From assembly GCA_965227875.1 (NCBI GenBank), contig OZ245783.1:5146001-5210000 (forward strand): 64,000 bases of DNA, read 5' to 3'. The number at the start of each line of letters is the position of its first letter. Within the stretch, counting starts at the first letter, position 1. This document shows, in pieces, positions 51,139-59,894 of this stretch. Below the pieces are notes generated by a model. That model worked only from the letters and a program-made list of their open reading frames with translations. It was not told the DNA's origin and made no database searches. Position numbers and translations under genes: made by a program. Source of the stretch: G965227875 sp965227875 (GTDB lineage: Bacteria; Pseudomonadota; Alphaproteobacteria; Rhizobiales; JAJFHC01).

Positions 51139-52869
51139 ATGAATACTGATCGGACCGCGCATAGCGTAGACAAGCTATCTGCAGATCTGATCGTCTTGGG
51201 AGCGCCGGTCTACGGGTCCACGAATGTCGCTACAGGCGCGAACGCGGTCGCAATCAGTGGCGGTCGGATTATGGCTATCGGAAGGGCTGGCGACATCATC
51301 CAATTGCGACGGCCCGACACGAAGATCTTCGAGTTCGATCGCGGTTGCATCATTCCCGGCCTGATAGACGGGCATGCACACATGGACCGCGAGGGCCTAA
51401 AGAACCTACTGCCATCGCTGGACGGTGCCGAGGACAAGGACGCGCTTCTGGAGCGCATTGGTCAGGAGGTGTGGAAGAAGTCGCCCGGCGAGTGGATAGT
51501 GACCATGCCCTTTGGCGATAGCCCAGGATATGAGAACACTTCAGCGTTCGACGAGCACGGTTATCCGGATCGCCATGACCTCGATCATGTCGCTCCCGCC
51601 AATCCCGTTTACATCAAGCCGATCTGGGGCTATTGGCGCGCACGGCCGCCGCTGGTGTCCATAGCCAACTCGCGTGCGCTGGAAATTGCGGGTATCGACC
51701 GGCACACGCCATCGCCAAGTCCAGAGGTGGAAATCCTCGTCGACCCGGCCTCCGGCGAACCCACCGGTGTTTTTCTAGAACACACGATGATGCCAATTGT
51801 CGAGCTTACACTGCTGGCGTGCGCCCCAAACTTCAGCTTTGACGATCGGCTAGACGGTCTAAGGCATTCGATGGCTGTCTATAACAGTTACGGCACAACG
51901 GCCATTTATGAGGGTCACGGCGTCGCCGACGACGTGTTGCGTGCATATCAAACGCTCGCCGACCTCGACGTTCTGAACGTGCGGTCGAGTCTTGTCCTGA
52001 GTCCCAAGTGGAGCGAGGCGCAAGACGGTGGCCTGATTGAACACCTCCGCGATCTTCTGGATTGGGTAAAGCGACAAGATCACGGAAACTCTCTGTTGTC
52101 GGTGGGCGGAATCTACGCTGAGATCGACGAGCAACGAAGCAACTGGGTGCGCGCGCAATCAGCGCCCCAGACCGGATGGGCAGGTTTTCACTACGATTGC
52201 GGTCTACCACGACATCTTCTGAAAGAAGTACTCATCGAGGCGGCTCGGTTGAACCTACGCGCCAATTGCATCTTCATTGAAGTAGCGAGATTGTTCGAGG
52301 AAGTTCACCAGGAGATCCCGATCGATCATCTGCGATGGACATGGGGTCATTTGGCCATTCTCGGCGATGAGGATGTCGAGCGCGCACGCGATCTGGGTCT
52401 CGTGACGGTCACGCACACCAATCGGCATATTGCAAAGTCCGGATCGCGTCACCTACGCGCGGTCGGCGCTGAAAACGAAAACCGGATCGTTCCGCTGCGG
52501 CGCCTGCTCGATGCCGGTGTTCCGGTTTCTTTCGGCACCGACAATCTGCCTCCATCTCTTCTGGGGCCGATATATCACGCGGTCGCGCGCCAGGACCAGA
52601 CCACCGGCGAAGTCATCGCCCCTCGGCAAAAAATCAGCCGGTCCGAAGCGTTGCATTGTGCCACTTTTGGAGGGGCCTACCTTATGGGCAACGAGCACGA
52701 AACCGGCACTCTCGACGTGGGCATGAAGGCGGACCTGGTGGTCCTCGACGGCGATCTGATGAAAGTGCCGGAACATGAGATCGCAAACCTTCTCTCCGTG
52801 CTCACGATCGTGGACGGAAAGGTTGTCGCGTCCCGCGATGGCGCAACCGACGAGAACGATAAATCATGA
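51139..52869 (+). CDS. Amidohydrolase family protein (Amidohydro_3/YtcJ-like)
   Basis: A 576-residue metal-dependent hydrolase. The N-terminal IPGLIDGHAHMDREG holds the HxH metal ligands. NSRALEIAGI, TTAIYEGHG, and a final VSFGTDNLPPS with the metal-ligand Asp follow; GMKADLVVLDGDLM is the usual C-terminal cap strand. Members hydrolyse amides, hydantoins or cyclic imides. The substrate is probably the compound imported by the adjacent TRAP system (inference). It overlaps the following esterase gene by four bases (ATGA), so the two are coupled. Confidence 0.85.
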   Translation: MNTDRTAHSVDKLSADLIVLGAPVYGSTNVATGANAVAISGGRIMAIGRAGDIIQLRRPDTKIFEFDRGCIIPGLIDGHAHMDREGLKNLLPSLDGAEDKDALLERIGQEVWKKSPGEWIVTMPFGDSPGYENTSAFDEHGYPDRHDLDHVAPANPVYIKPIWGYWRARPPLVSIANSRALEIAGIDRHTPSPSPEVEILVDPASGEPTGVFLEHTMMPIVELTLLACAPNFSFDDRLDGLRHSMAVYNSYGTTAIYEGHGVADDVLRAYQTLADLDVLNVRSSLVLSPKWSEAQDGGLIEHLRDLLDWVKRQDHGNSLLSVGGIYAEIDEQRSNWVRAQSAPQTGWAGFHYDCGLPRHLLKEVLIEAARLNLRANCIFIEVARLFEEVHQEIPIDHLRWTWGHLAILGDEDVERARDLGLVTVTHTNRHIAKSGSRHLRAVGAENENRIVPLRRLLDAGVPVSFGTDNLPPSLLGPIYHAVARQDQTTGEVIAPRQKISRSEALHCATFGGAYLMGNEHETGTLDVGMKADLVVLDGDLMKVPEHEIANLLSVLTIVDGKVVASRDGATDENDKS

Positions 52870-53693
52870 GCGGCAAAGACTTCCGAACCTATAACCAGGC
52901 ACAACTCGATGCGCAGTACGACCAGCGCACGCTTGTTCCTGATATGAGTGGCTATTTTCATCAATGGCGTGAGGAAGGCGATCGCGCGGGCACAGTCCTC
53001 AAGCCGCAGGCCGGTCTCGCATATGGGACGGCGAGCGAGGAGACTCTGGACATTTTCGTTCCCGAGAAACCGGCGCAACGATTGCACGTGCACTACCATG
53101 GTGGCGCCTGGCGTGCGTTGTCCAGTCGTGACGCATGGTTCATTGCGCCACCATGGGTGAATGCCGGTTATACGTTTGTGTCAGTGAATTTCGGGCTGGT
53201 GCCGGACGTATCCCTCGCTAGGCAGGTAGACCAGGCCCGCCGGGCGTTGGCATGGTGTGGTGACAACGCCGAAAGACTTGGCGTTACGCCGGACCGGATA
53301 TCGGTATCAGGACATTCCTCCGGCGCACATCTGGCGGCGTTGGCCGGACTTGTCGAATGGGGACGGATCAAACCCAATGTTGAAGCGGTGCTTCTCGCCA
53401 GCGGCATCTTCGATCTCGAACCCGTGAGACACAGCGCTAGAAACACCTACCTTTGCCTCGGGGAAGCCGATGCCAGGATCCTTAGTCCGTCGCGAATGTT
53501 ACCAGAGACGACGCCGCCTTGCGGTGTCCTGTGGTCGGTCAACGAACTTGACGAGTTCCAGCGCCAATCACTTGAATTTGCATCATGCCTGGAAAGGACG
53601 GGACTGGTGGAACGGCACCCGTCCAACGTTCCAACTCATTTCGATACATGGGATCTTCTGACTCCATCGCGGCTCGAATCGCTCTTATCCTGA
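52866..53693 (+). CDS. Alpha/beta hydrolase (kynurenine formamidase-like esterase)
   Basis: A 275-residue alpha/beta hydrolase. The oxyanion-hole signature is HYHGGAWRAL (HGGxW, kynurenine formamidase-like), the nucleophile elbow SVSGHSSGAHLAAL, and the catalytic His is probably in VPTHFDTWD. A distant paralogue is encoded at 56706-57551. It is translationally coupled to the upstream amidohydrolase (ATGA overlap), so it probably acts on the same substrate or its product. It is the last intact gene before the duplicated MetE-like fragment. Confidence 0.87.
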   Translation: MSGKDFRTYNQAQLDAQYDQRTLVPDMSGYFHQWREEGDRAGTVLKPQAGLAYGTASEETLDIFVPEKPAQRLHVHYHGGAWRALSSRDAWFIAPPWVNAGYTFVSVNFGLVPDVSLARQVDQARRALAWCGDNAERLGVTPDRISVSGHSSGAHLAALAGLVEWGRIKPNVEAVLLASGIFDLEPVRHSARNTYLCLGEADARILSPSRMLPETTPPCGVLWSVNELDEFQRQSLEFASCLERTGLVERHPSNVPTHFDTWDLLTPSRLESLLS

Positions 53694-53780
53694 TGGAAGT
53701 TTCTTTTTCACCGCGGCGACGTTGTCGACCAGGCAGAGCACTCGGACTCGGAATACGTTGTTTGTGAACAAAAACGCAGT
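53694..53780. other. Short junction between esterase gene and MetE-like fragment
   Basis: 87 bases without a recognisable gene or RNA. AT-rich stretches (TTTCTTTTTCACC; TTGTTTGTGAAC) appear here. It is the right-hand edge of the inserted segment, just before the repeat copy. Confidence 0.35.
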
Positions 53781-53990
53781 ACCACGAAGACCGCGCCGCT
53801 CGAAAGCATCGACGATCTCCGGCGCAAGTTCAACGAAGTCTCCAGGTATGCAGACCTCGACCAGCTCGGCATCGCACCGCAATGCGGCTTTTCCTCCACC
53901 GAGGAAGGCAACCTGATCACCGGGGATGACCAGAGGCGCAAGCTCGAACTCGTGGTGAAGACGGCGGAAACCATCTGGGGCGAGGTTTAG
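53781..53990 (+). pseudogene. Truncated 3' fragment of the MetE-like gene
   Basis: A 210-bp second copy of the last 69 codons and stop of the MetE-like gene (47726-47935), ungapped and about eight bases different. It keeps Cys (PQCGF) and the stop but lacks a start and the other zinc ligands, so it is non-functional. The cysH-like gene follows after ten bases, convergent. It may be the original chromosomal 3' end, or one made by a duplication that went with the insertion. Confidence 0.88.
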
Positions 53991-54000
53991 GAACCGGAAA

Positions 54001-54633
54001 TCAGAACTTCAGGTGCAAGCCGCACTCGCGCTTGAGGTCGCCTTTGGTCGGGTCGGCATAGTCCGGTTCGACGGGCAGGTCGCGGGAGCGGCCATAGGCG
54101 ACCACATCCTGTTCGGTCCAGTTGAGCAACGGATGGATCTTGATCACGCCCGAGGGCGCCGCGTTGTAGAAACTCAGCCCGGCGCGATGGTCTGTCTGTT
54201 CGCGCCGCAGGCCCGAAAGCCAGACGTCGGGGCGCAGATCTTCGAGGGCGCGTTCGAACGGCTCGAGTTTGACACGCTCCACGAATTGCGGGTGTTCCGC
54301 CTCGCCCGGTTCGGGCGCACGACCCCGCCACGCGGTTTTGGGCCGGTAGATGTGAAGGTTCAGGCCGAGCGTTCCCGCGATGTGGTTGGCATGAGCGAGT
54401 GTCGCAGGTGTATTGTGTCCCGTGTCGACCCAGACGACGGGGATGTCCGGCGAGTGTTCGACCACCAGATGAAGAAAGACTGCCGAATAGGGGCCGAATT
54501 TCGTCGACACGATGGGACGGCGGGCCGTCCCTAGCGACCGCTGCAGCACTTCACGCGCGTGTTCGATCTGGGACAGAAGATTGAGACCGGTAAGGTCGAC
54601 CGGGACCGGCGAAGGGGAGAGCGTCTCGAACAT
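54001..54633 (-). CDS. Phosphoadenosine phosphosulfate reductase family protein
   Basis: A 210-residue protein of the CysH fold: PIVSTKFGPYSAVFLHLV (PP-loop-like), DIPVVWVDTGHNTPAT, and SGLRREQTDHRAGL. The C-terminal ECGLHLKF carries the active-site Cys. Paired cysteines for a 4Fe-4S cluster (as in APS reductases) are absent, so PAPS rather than APS is the expected substrate if it is a true CysH. It lies between the MetE-like fragment and the tartrate-dehydrogenase-like gene, without other sulfate-assimilation genes (cysN, cysD, cysI) nearby. Confidence 0.85.
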   Translation of the reverse strand: MFETLSPSPVPVDLTGLNLLSQIEHAREVLQRSLGTARRPIVSTKFGPYSAVFLHLVVEHSPDIPVVWVDTGHNTPATLAHANHIAGTLGLNLHIYRPKTAWRGRAPEPGEAEHPQFVERVKLEPFERALEDLRPDVWLSGLRREQTDHRAGLSFYNAAPSGVIKIHPLLNWTEQDVVAYGRSRDLPVEPDYADPTKGDLKRECGLHLKF

Positions 54634-54769
54634 GGGCTTCCGGAATCCCTCTGTTTGGAAAAGCGTACGAGTGTTCGTTTAACAGAACGATACGGATTTT
54701 TCAACAAACACGCGCTACCAGTGCGGCAGCCTGGTGGACAACGCCATCGTGCATTTGAGGAGAAACACT

Positions 54770-55846
54770 TTGCGCACCTACAAGATTGCATCGATTCCGG
54801 GTGACGGGATCGGGACGGAAGTCATAACCGCCGGCCTCGACGTCCTGAACGCCGTCGCCGAACGGGACGGGGGTTTCAGTCTCGAAGTCGAGACGTTTCC
54901 TTGGGGTACGGACCACTATTTCGAACACGGCCTGATGATGCCGGAGGACGGCCTGAAACATCTGAAGCCTTTCGACGCTATCTATTTCGGCTCGGCAGGC
55001 GATCCGCGCGTTCCGGACCACATTTCGCTGTGGGGTCTCCGTCTCGCCATCTGCCAGCCCTTCGACCAGTATGCCAACGTCCGCCCTGCCCGCCTCCTGC
55101 CGGGGATCGAAGGCCCATTGCGCAATGCCGGGCCGGAAGACCTCGACTGGGTGATCATCCGTGAAAACTCCGAAGGCGAATATTCCGGCGCCGGCGGACG
55201 TGTGCATCGCGGACATCCCGAGGAAGTCGGCCTGGACGTCGCTGTTTTCACCCGTGCGGGCGTCGAGCGCATCCAGCGTTTCGCCTTCGAACTTGCCCGT
55301 ACGCGCCCGGCAAAACATCTCACTCTCGTCACCAAGTCGAATGCGCAGCGCCACGGCATGGTGATGTGGGACGATGTCTTCGAACTCGTCCGGGAAGACT
55401 ATCCGGACATCGAGACCGACCGCATGCTCGTCGACGCCATGACGACGCGGATGGTGCTCGACCCCGCATCGCTCGACGTGGTGGTGGCGACCAATCTCCA
55501 TGCGGATGTGCTGAGCGACCTGGCAGCAGCGCTGACCGGAAGCCTCGGCATCGCGCCGACCGCGAATCTCAACCCGGAAGGGCGTTTCCCGTCCATGTTC
55601 GAGCCCATCCACGGATCGGCCTTCGATATCATGGGCAAGGGTGTCGCCGACCCGATCGGATCCTTCTGGTCGGCGGCGATGATGCTCGACCACCTCGGCG
55701 AGAAGACGGCCTCGGGCGCACTCATGGCAGCCATCGAACGGGTGACCGCGGACGGGTCGGTCCTCCCGGCGGATCTCGGAGGCACCGCCACGACCCTGGA
55801 AGTCCGCGATGCCGTCATCGACGCCGTCCAGGGACGCAACGCCTGA
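54770..55846 (+). CDS. Tartrate/D-malate dehydrogenase-type beta-decarboxylating dehydrogenase
   Basis: A 358-residue isocitrate/isopropylmalate dehydrogenase family enzyme (IASIPGDGIGTEVI; RPARLLPGIEGPL; IIRENSEGEYSGAGG; LVTKSNAQRHGMVMWDDVF; EPIHGSAFDIMGKG). The ENSEGEYS variant and RxxRLLPG fit tartrate/D-malate dehydrogenases (TtuC/DmlA), which use NAD and a divalent metal. GAGGAG at 54757-54762 lies seven bases before a TTG at 54770, which is used as start and gives MRTYKIASIPGDGIG; the frame opens at a GTG at 54734. The 3' end is convergent with DUF1194. Confidence 0.88.
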   Translation: MRTYKIASIPGDGIGTEVITAGLDVLNAVAERDGGFSLEVETFPWGTDHYFEHGLMMPEDGLKHLKPFDAIYFGSAGDPRVPDHISLWGLRLAICQPFDQYANVRPARLLPGIEGPLRNAGPEDLDWVIIRENSEGEYSGAGGRVHRGHPEEVGLDVAVFTRAGVERIQRFAFELARTRPAKHLTLVTKSNAQRHGMVMWDDVFELVREDYPDIETDRMLVDAMTTRMVLDPASLDVVVATNLHADVLSDLAAALTGSLGIAPTANLNPEGRFPSMFEPIHGSAFDIMGKGVADPIGSFWSAAMMLDHLGEKTASGALMAAIERVTADGSVLPADLGGTATTLEVRDAVIDAVQGRNA

Positions 55847-55865
55847 GGCCGGCAGCCAAGGACGT

Positions 55866-56561
55866 TCAGGACGTCGCCGGCCCCATGATCTCGCGCAGAA
55901 GCTTGCGCAGGATCGCCTCTTCGTAGGCGTCGTAGTCGTTTGCGATGATCACGAAACTGCCGGGGCCGGCGCGGACATTGCGTTCGAAATACTTGTCGAG
56001 CGCCTGGTCCTCGTTCAGCACGGTCAGGCCGTTCACGACGACACCGCGGGCGGCCACGATATCGCGCATGATTCGCGGGTTTCCTCCGCTGTTGTTGCGT
56101 CCGTCGGCAGCGACGTCGATCACCTGCCGGGCGCCGAAAAAGCCGTTGTCGGCCAGCAGGCCCGCCGAAAAACGGATGACGGACGAGATCGAAGTTCCCC
56201 CCTGCGGAACCGCGCGCGCCATGCCCGCCACCCGGTCCGCGAAGGCGTGGCTCTCGGTCTGTGTGCCAATGGCCGTCCAGGGCACGACCACGCTCTGGGT
56301 ATCGGCGTCGGACCACTGCACGACCGCGACGGCGATCGATTTCAGCGGCCCTCCGGCGATCGCCTCGATGATCTCCGGATGCCGGAAAGCCCGCGCCATT
56401 CCCTGGACCTGCAGCGCAAACTCGAACTCGTCCACGCTGTACGAACAGTCCACGGCAAGCACCAGTTCGAGGTCGACACGACGCTCCTGCTGTGCCGGCG
56501 CACGCGAACTCGCCCCCAGCACGAGAACACAGGCGCATATGAACAGGATCGCGTCACGCAC
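55866..56561 (-). CDS. DUF1194 family protein (VWA-like), secreted
   Basis: A DUF1194 family protein. From the GTG ending at 56561 it is 231 residues with a signal peptide (VRDAILFICACVLVLGASSRAPAQ). The core has a von Willebrand factor A-like fold: LVLAVDCSYSVDEFEFALQ near the N-terminus, where a MIDAS-like DCSYS segment replaces DxSxS. GGTSISSVIRFSAGLL and VIDVAADGRNNSGG follow. The function is unknown; the fold suggests metal-dependent protein binding outside the cytoplasm. The frame continues to 56639, so the longer start cannot be excluded. It is divergent from the hydrolase at 56706. Confidence 0.83.
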   Translation of the reverse strand: MRDAILFICACVLVLGASSRAPAQQERRVDLELVLAVDCSYSVDEFEFALQVQGMARAFRHPEIIEAIAGGPLKSIAVAVVQWSDADTQSVVVPWTAIGTQTESHAFADRVAGMARAVPQGGTSISSVIRFSAGLLADNGFFGARQVIDVAADGRNNSGGNPRIMRDIVAARGVVVNGLTVLNEDQALDKYFERNVRAGPGSFVIIANDYDAYEEAILRKLLREIMGPATS

Positions 56562-56705
56562 CGGAAATGCACACCCTCGAAAGACTACAATCGACCCGGC
56601 CGGCACTCTTTCGACCGGCATCACGACGGAATACAGCACTCTTGCATGCTGCTATGATTCCCGTGGACGCATCGCATTTGGCGACCGGATCGAACAGGAG
56701 CGCAC

Positions 56706-57551
56706 ATGCTGACCGAACTTCCCGCAAATGTCGATTGGGAGACGGAATACAACAATCGTCAAAGGGTTCCCGAGCACCCCACCCTCATTTCCGGCTGGGT
56801 GGAGCGCTCCGCACGGTATCGCGAAGAGGACCCGAACGCAGAAATCGACCTCCCCTACGCGGACGGCGAGCGAAACAGGTACGACCTTTTCCATCCGCAG
56901 ATGCCTGCCGAGGAACAGGCCCCCGTGCACATGTTCATTCACGGCGGCTACTGGCAGGCGCTCGACAAGTCGGCATTCAGTTTCGTGGCCAGCGGGCTGT
57001 GCGCACGCGGCGCGATCGTCGCCATTCCGTCCTACACGCTCTGCCCGGAGGCGAGCATCGCCCGGATCACCGACGAAATGCGCCAGTGCGCCGCCATGCT
57101 CCATCGCAGGTTCCAGCGTCCCGTCTCGGTGTCCGGCCACTCCGCCGGCGGCCATCTTGCAGCGGAACTTGCCGCGACCGACTGGCCGGCGTTCTCGCAG
57201 GACCTTCCGCCCGGCCTGGTGTCTCGCGCTGTGCCGGTCAGCGGCCTTTTCGACCTGCGTCCCCTGGTCGAGACATCGATTAACGGCGCGCTGGGCCTCG
57301 ACATGGAATCTGCCCTTGCCTGCAGCCCTGCCAACCGGCCAGCGCCGTCGAACACGCCCGTCGTGACCGTCGTCGGTGGCGACGAAAGCAGCGAGTTCCA
57401 TCGCCAGAACGACATTCTCAGGCAAAGCTGGGGGCGCGAAACCGTCCTTGCCCATATCGCCGTGCCCGGCGCAAATCACTTCACGGTTCTTGAACCCTAC
57501 ACCGAACCGGACAGCAGCCTCGTTGCATCGTGCCTCGGCGATGCCCCGTGA
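56706..57551 (+). CDS. Alpha/beta hydrolase (kynurenine formamidase-like)
   Basis: A 281-residue alpha/beta hydrolase with MFIHGGYWQAL (HGGxW oxyanion motif), nucleophile elbow SVSGHSAGGHLAAEL, and a probable catalytic His in PGANHFTVLE. It is a distant paralogue of the esterase at 52866 (shared HGGxW and SGHSxGxHLA patterns). These enzymes hydrolyse N-formylkynurenine or similar amides or esters, but the real substrate is unknown. No kynurenine pathway genes are nearby. Confidence 0.86.
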   Translation: MLTELPANVDWETEYNNRQRVPEHPTLISGWVERSARYREEDPNAEIDLPYADGERNRYDLFHPQMPAEEQAPVHMFIHGGYWQALDKSAFSFVASGLCARGAIVAIPSYTLCPEASIARITDEMRQCAAMLHRRFQRPVSVSGHSAGGHLAAELAATDWPAFSQDLPPGLVSRAVPVSGLFDLRPLVETSINGALGLDMESALACSPANRPAPSNTPVVTVVGGDESSEFHRQNDILRQSWGRETVLAHIAVPGANHFTVLEPYTEPDSSLVASCLGDAP

Positions 57552-57623
57552 CTTGGGGCAGGTGCATACACATCTATTGTTCGCAGACATGATAGTCTGA
57601 CGTTACGTGAACCGGAATTCGCC

Positions 57624-59873
57624 ATGAGCGCAAATTCGCTGACCTTCAGGCAGAAATACCTCACCGGCCCCTTGCTCAGGCGTGTCCGCCGGACATTGCC
57701 CCGCATGTCCGACACCGAGCGCGAGGCGCTGGCTGCCGGCACGGTATGGTGGGAGACCCAGCTTTTCTCCGGCAATCCCGACTGGTCCCACCTGCTCGCC
57801 ATGGGACCGCCGAAACTGACCGACGAGGAGAAGGCCTTCCTCGACGGCCCGGTCGACATGCTCTGCTCGACCCTGGACGACTGGGAGATCACCTTCCGCA
57901 CCCGCACCCTGCCCGAGAAGGTGTGGGATTTCATCAAGTCCGAGGGATTCCTCGGCATGATCGTTCCGAAGGAGTATGGCGGCCTCGGTTTTTCCGCCAG
58001 CGCGCATTCGGAAGTGGTGATGAAGATCGCCAGCCGTTCCATCACGGCGGCGGTCACGGTCATGGTCCCCAACTCCCTCGGCCCGGGCGAGCTTCTTCTC
58101 GAGTACGGCACCGACGAGCAGAAAGAGCATTACCTGCCCCGCCTCACGTCAGGACAGGAGATTCCCTGCTTCGCGCTGACGAGCCTGGAAGCCGGTTCGG
58201 ACGCCGCCTCCATGACCGACACCGGCATCGTGTGCCGCGGCACCTACGAGGGCAAGGAGGTGCTCGGCATCCGGCTGAACTGGTCGAAGCGCTATATCAC
58301 CCTCGCCCCCGTGGCGACGCTGCTCGGCCTCGCGTTCAAGCTCCGCGACCCCGACGGCCTGCTCGGCGACAGGGAGGATATCGGCATCACCGTCGCACTC
58401 GTCCCGACGCACCTGCCGGGTGTTTCCATCGGCCGCAGGCATCTCCCCTCCATGCAGGGCTTCCAGAACGGACCGAACTCGGGAAAGGACGTTTTCATTC
58501 CCCTCGACAACGTCATCGGCGGCGTCGAGCGGGTTGGCCAGGGCTGGAAGATGCTGGTGAGCGCGCTGGCGGCCGGTCGCGGCATCTCGCTGCCCTCCCT
58601 GAGCGTCAGCGGCGCGAAGGTCGCCGCAAGGACAACCGGCGCCTATGCCCGGGTGCGCAGGCAGTTCGGTATTCCGGTGGGGCGGTTCGAAGGCGTCCAG
58701 GAAGCGCTGGGCGAGATCGCGGCGCAGTGTTACGCCATGGAAGCCGCACGACGCACGACGACGCTCGCGCTGGACCAGGGCGAAAAACCCGCCGTGGTCA
58801 CCGCCATCGTCAAGGCCCAGGCCACGGAGCGCATGCGCCGGGTGATCAACCTCGCCATGGACGTCCATGGCGGCAAGGCCATATGCGACGGGCCGCGCAA
58901 CTATCTGGGTAACATCTATCGGGCCATTCCCGTTGCGATCACCGTGGAAGGCGCCAACATACTCACCCGCAGCCTCATGATCTACGGCCAGGGCGCCATT
59001 CGCTGCCATCCGCACCTGATCGCCGAGATGACCGCCGCGCACGACCCGGACGAAGCCGCAGGCACCGGCGCGTTCGACCGCGAAGTCATACGGCATGTCG
59101 GGTACCAGATCCGCCTGTTCGGGCGTGCGCTTCTTCACGGCTTCACCGGCGCGAGGTTCGCCCGGTCTCCGGTTTCTGGTCCCACGGCCGTCTATTTCCG
59201 CGACACCACCCGCGCGGCATCCGCGTTCGCGCTTGTCAGCGAGGCGGCGCTTGTCCTGCTGGGCGGCAGCCTCAAGCGCCGGGAGATGCTCTCGGGCCGT
59301 CTCGCGGACATTCTCGGTGAACTATACTTTCTCAGCGCCGTGCTCAAACGCTTCGAGGATGACGGCCGCCCCGAAGCCGACCTTCCCCTCGTGGAGTATT
59401 GTTGCCAGTCCGGACTCTACGCGATACACGAGAGCCTCGACCAGGTCCTGGCGAACTTCCCGTCGCGTATGGCGGCCTGGCTGCTGCGTGCGACGACGCT
59501 GCCGTTCGGTTATCCGCGGGAGCGTCCCATGGACAGTCTCGTTTCAGCCTGTGCAGAGGTCATCATGTCATCGTCACCGGCACGTGACAGGCTGACCGAT
59601 GGTCTTTACAAAGGCCCCCGAAACGATCCGATCGCGGCGCTCGACGAGGTGCTCGCCAGGGTCGAGGACATTGAGACATTGAAACGGAAAAGCGGTGACG
59701 GCAAAACCGGCGAACCGGTCGATGACGCCGACGCCGAACGTCTCGCGGAATACGAGCGCCTCCTGCGCGAGGTGTTGAGCGTGGACGATTTCGCACCAGC
59801 CGACATCGTCATTGCCGCGTCGACGCCGACCGGACAGGAGACGCCCCGGATGGACGCTGCGTCCGCCGGTTAG
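57624..59873 (+). CDS. fadE: Acyl-CoA dehydrogenase, FadE-like
   Basis: A 749-residue long acyl-CoA dehydrogenase of the FadE type. The ACAD domain (about residues 80-500) contains FALTSLEAGSDAASMTD (FAD/substrate), GVERVGQGWKMLVSALAAGR and VINLAMDVHGGKAICDGPRNYLG. A C-terminal DUF1974-like domain (from ~500) completes the family's ~750-800 residue length. It catalyses the first step of fatty acid beta-oxidation. It is followed at once by the thiolase and FadJ-like genes, together a beta-oxidation operon. Confidence 0.92.
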   Translation: MSANSLTFRQKYLTGPLLRRVRRTLPRMSDTEREALAAGTVWWETQLFSGNPDWSHLLAMGPPKLTDEEKAFLDGPVDMLCSTLDDWEITFRTRTLPEKVWDFIKSEGFLGMIVPKEYGGLGFSASAHSEVVMKIASRSITAAVTVMVPNSLGPGELLLEYGTDEQKEHYLPRLTSGQEIPCFALTSLEAGSDAASMTDTGIVCRGTYEGKEVLGIRLNWSKRYITLAPVATLLGLAFKLRDPDGLLGDREDIGITVALVPTHLPGVSIGRRHLPSMQGFQNGPNSGKDVFIPLDNVIGGVERVGQGWKMLVSALAAGRGISLPSLSVSGAKVAARTTGAYARVRRQFGIPVGRFEGVQEALGEIAAQCYAMEAARRTTTLALDQGEKPAVVTAIVKAQATERMRRVINLAMDVHGGKAICDGPRNYLGNIYRAIPVAITVEGANILTRSLMIYGQGAIRCHPHLIAEMTAAHDPDEAAGTGAFDREVIRHVGYQIRLFGRALLHGFTGARFARSPVSGPTAVYFRDTTRAASAFALVSEAALVLLGGSLKRREMLSGRLADILGELYFLSAVLKRFEDDGRPEADLPLVEYCCQSGLYAIHESLDQVLANFPSRMAAWLLRATTLPFGYPRERPMDSLVSACAEVIMSSSPARDRLTDGLYKGPRNDPIAALDEVLARVEDIETLKRKSGDGKTGEPVDDADAERLAEYERLLREVLSVDDFAPADIVIAASTPTGQETPRMDAASAG

Positions 59874-59894
59874 AAACAGAAGAGGAACCCGGTT

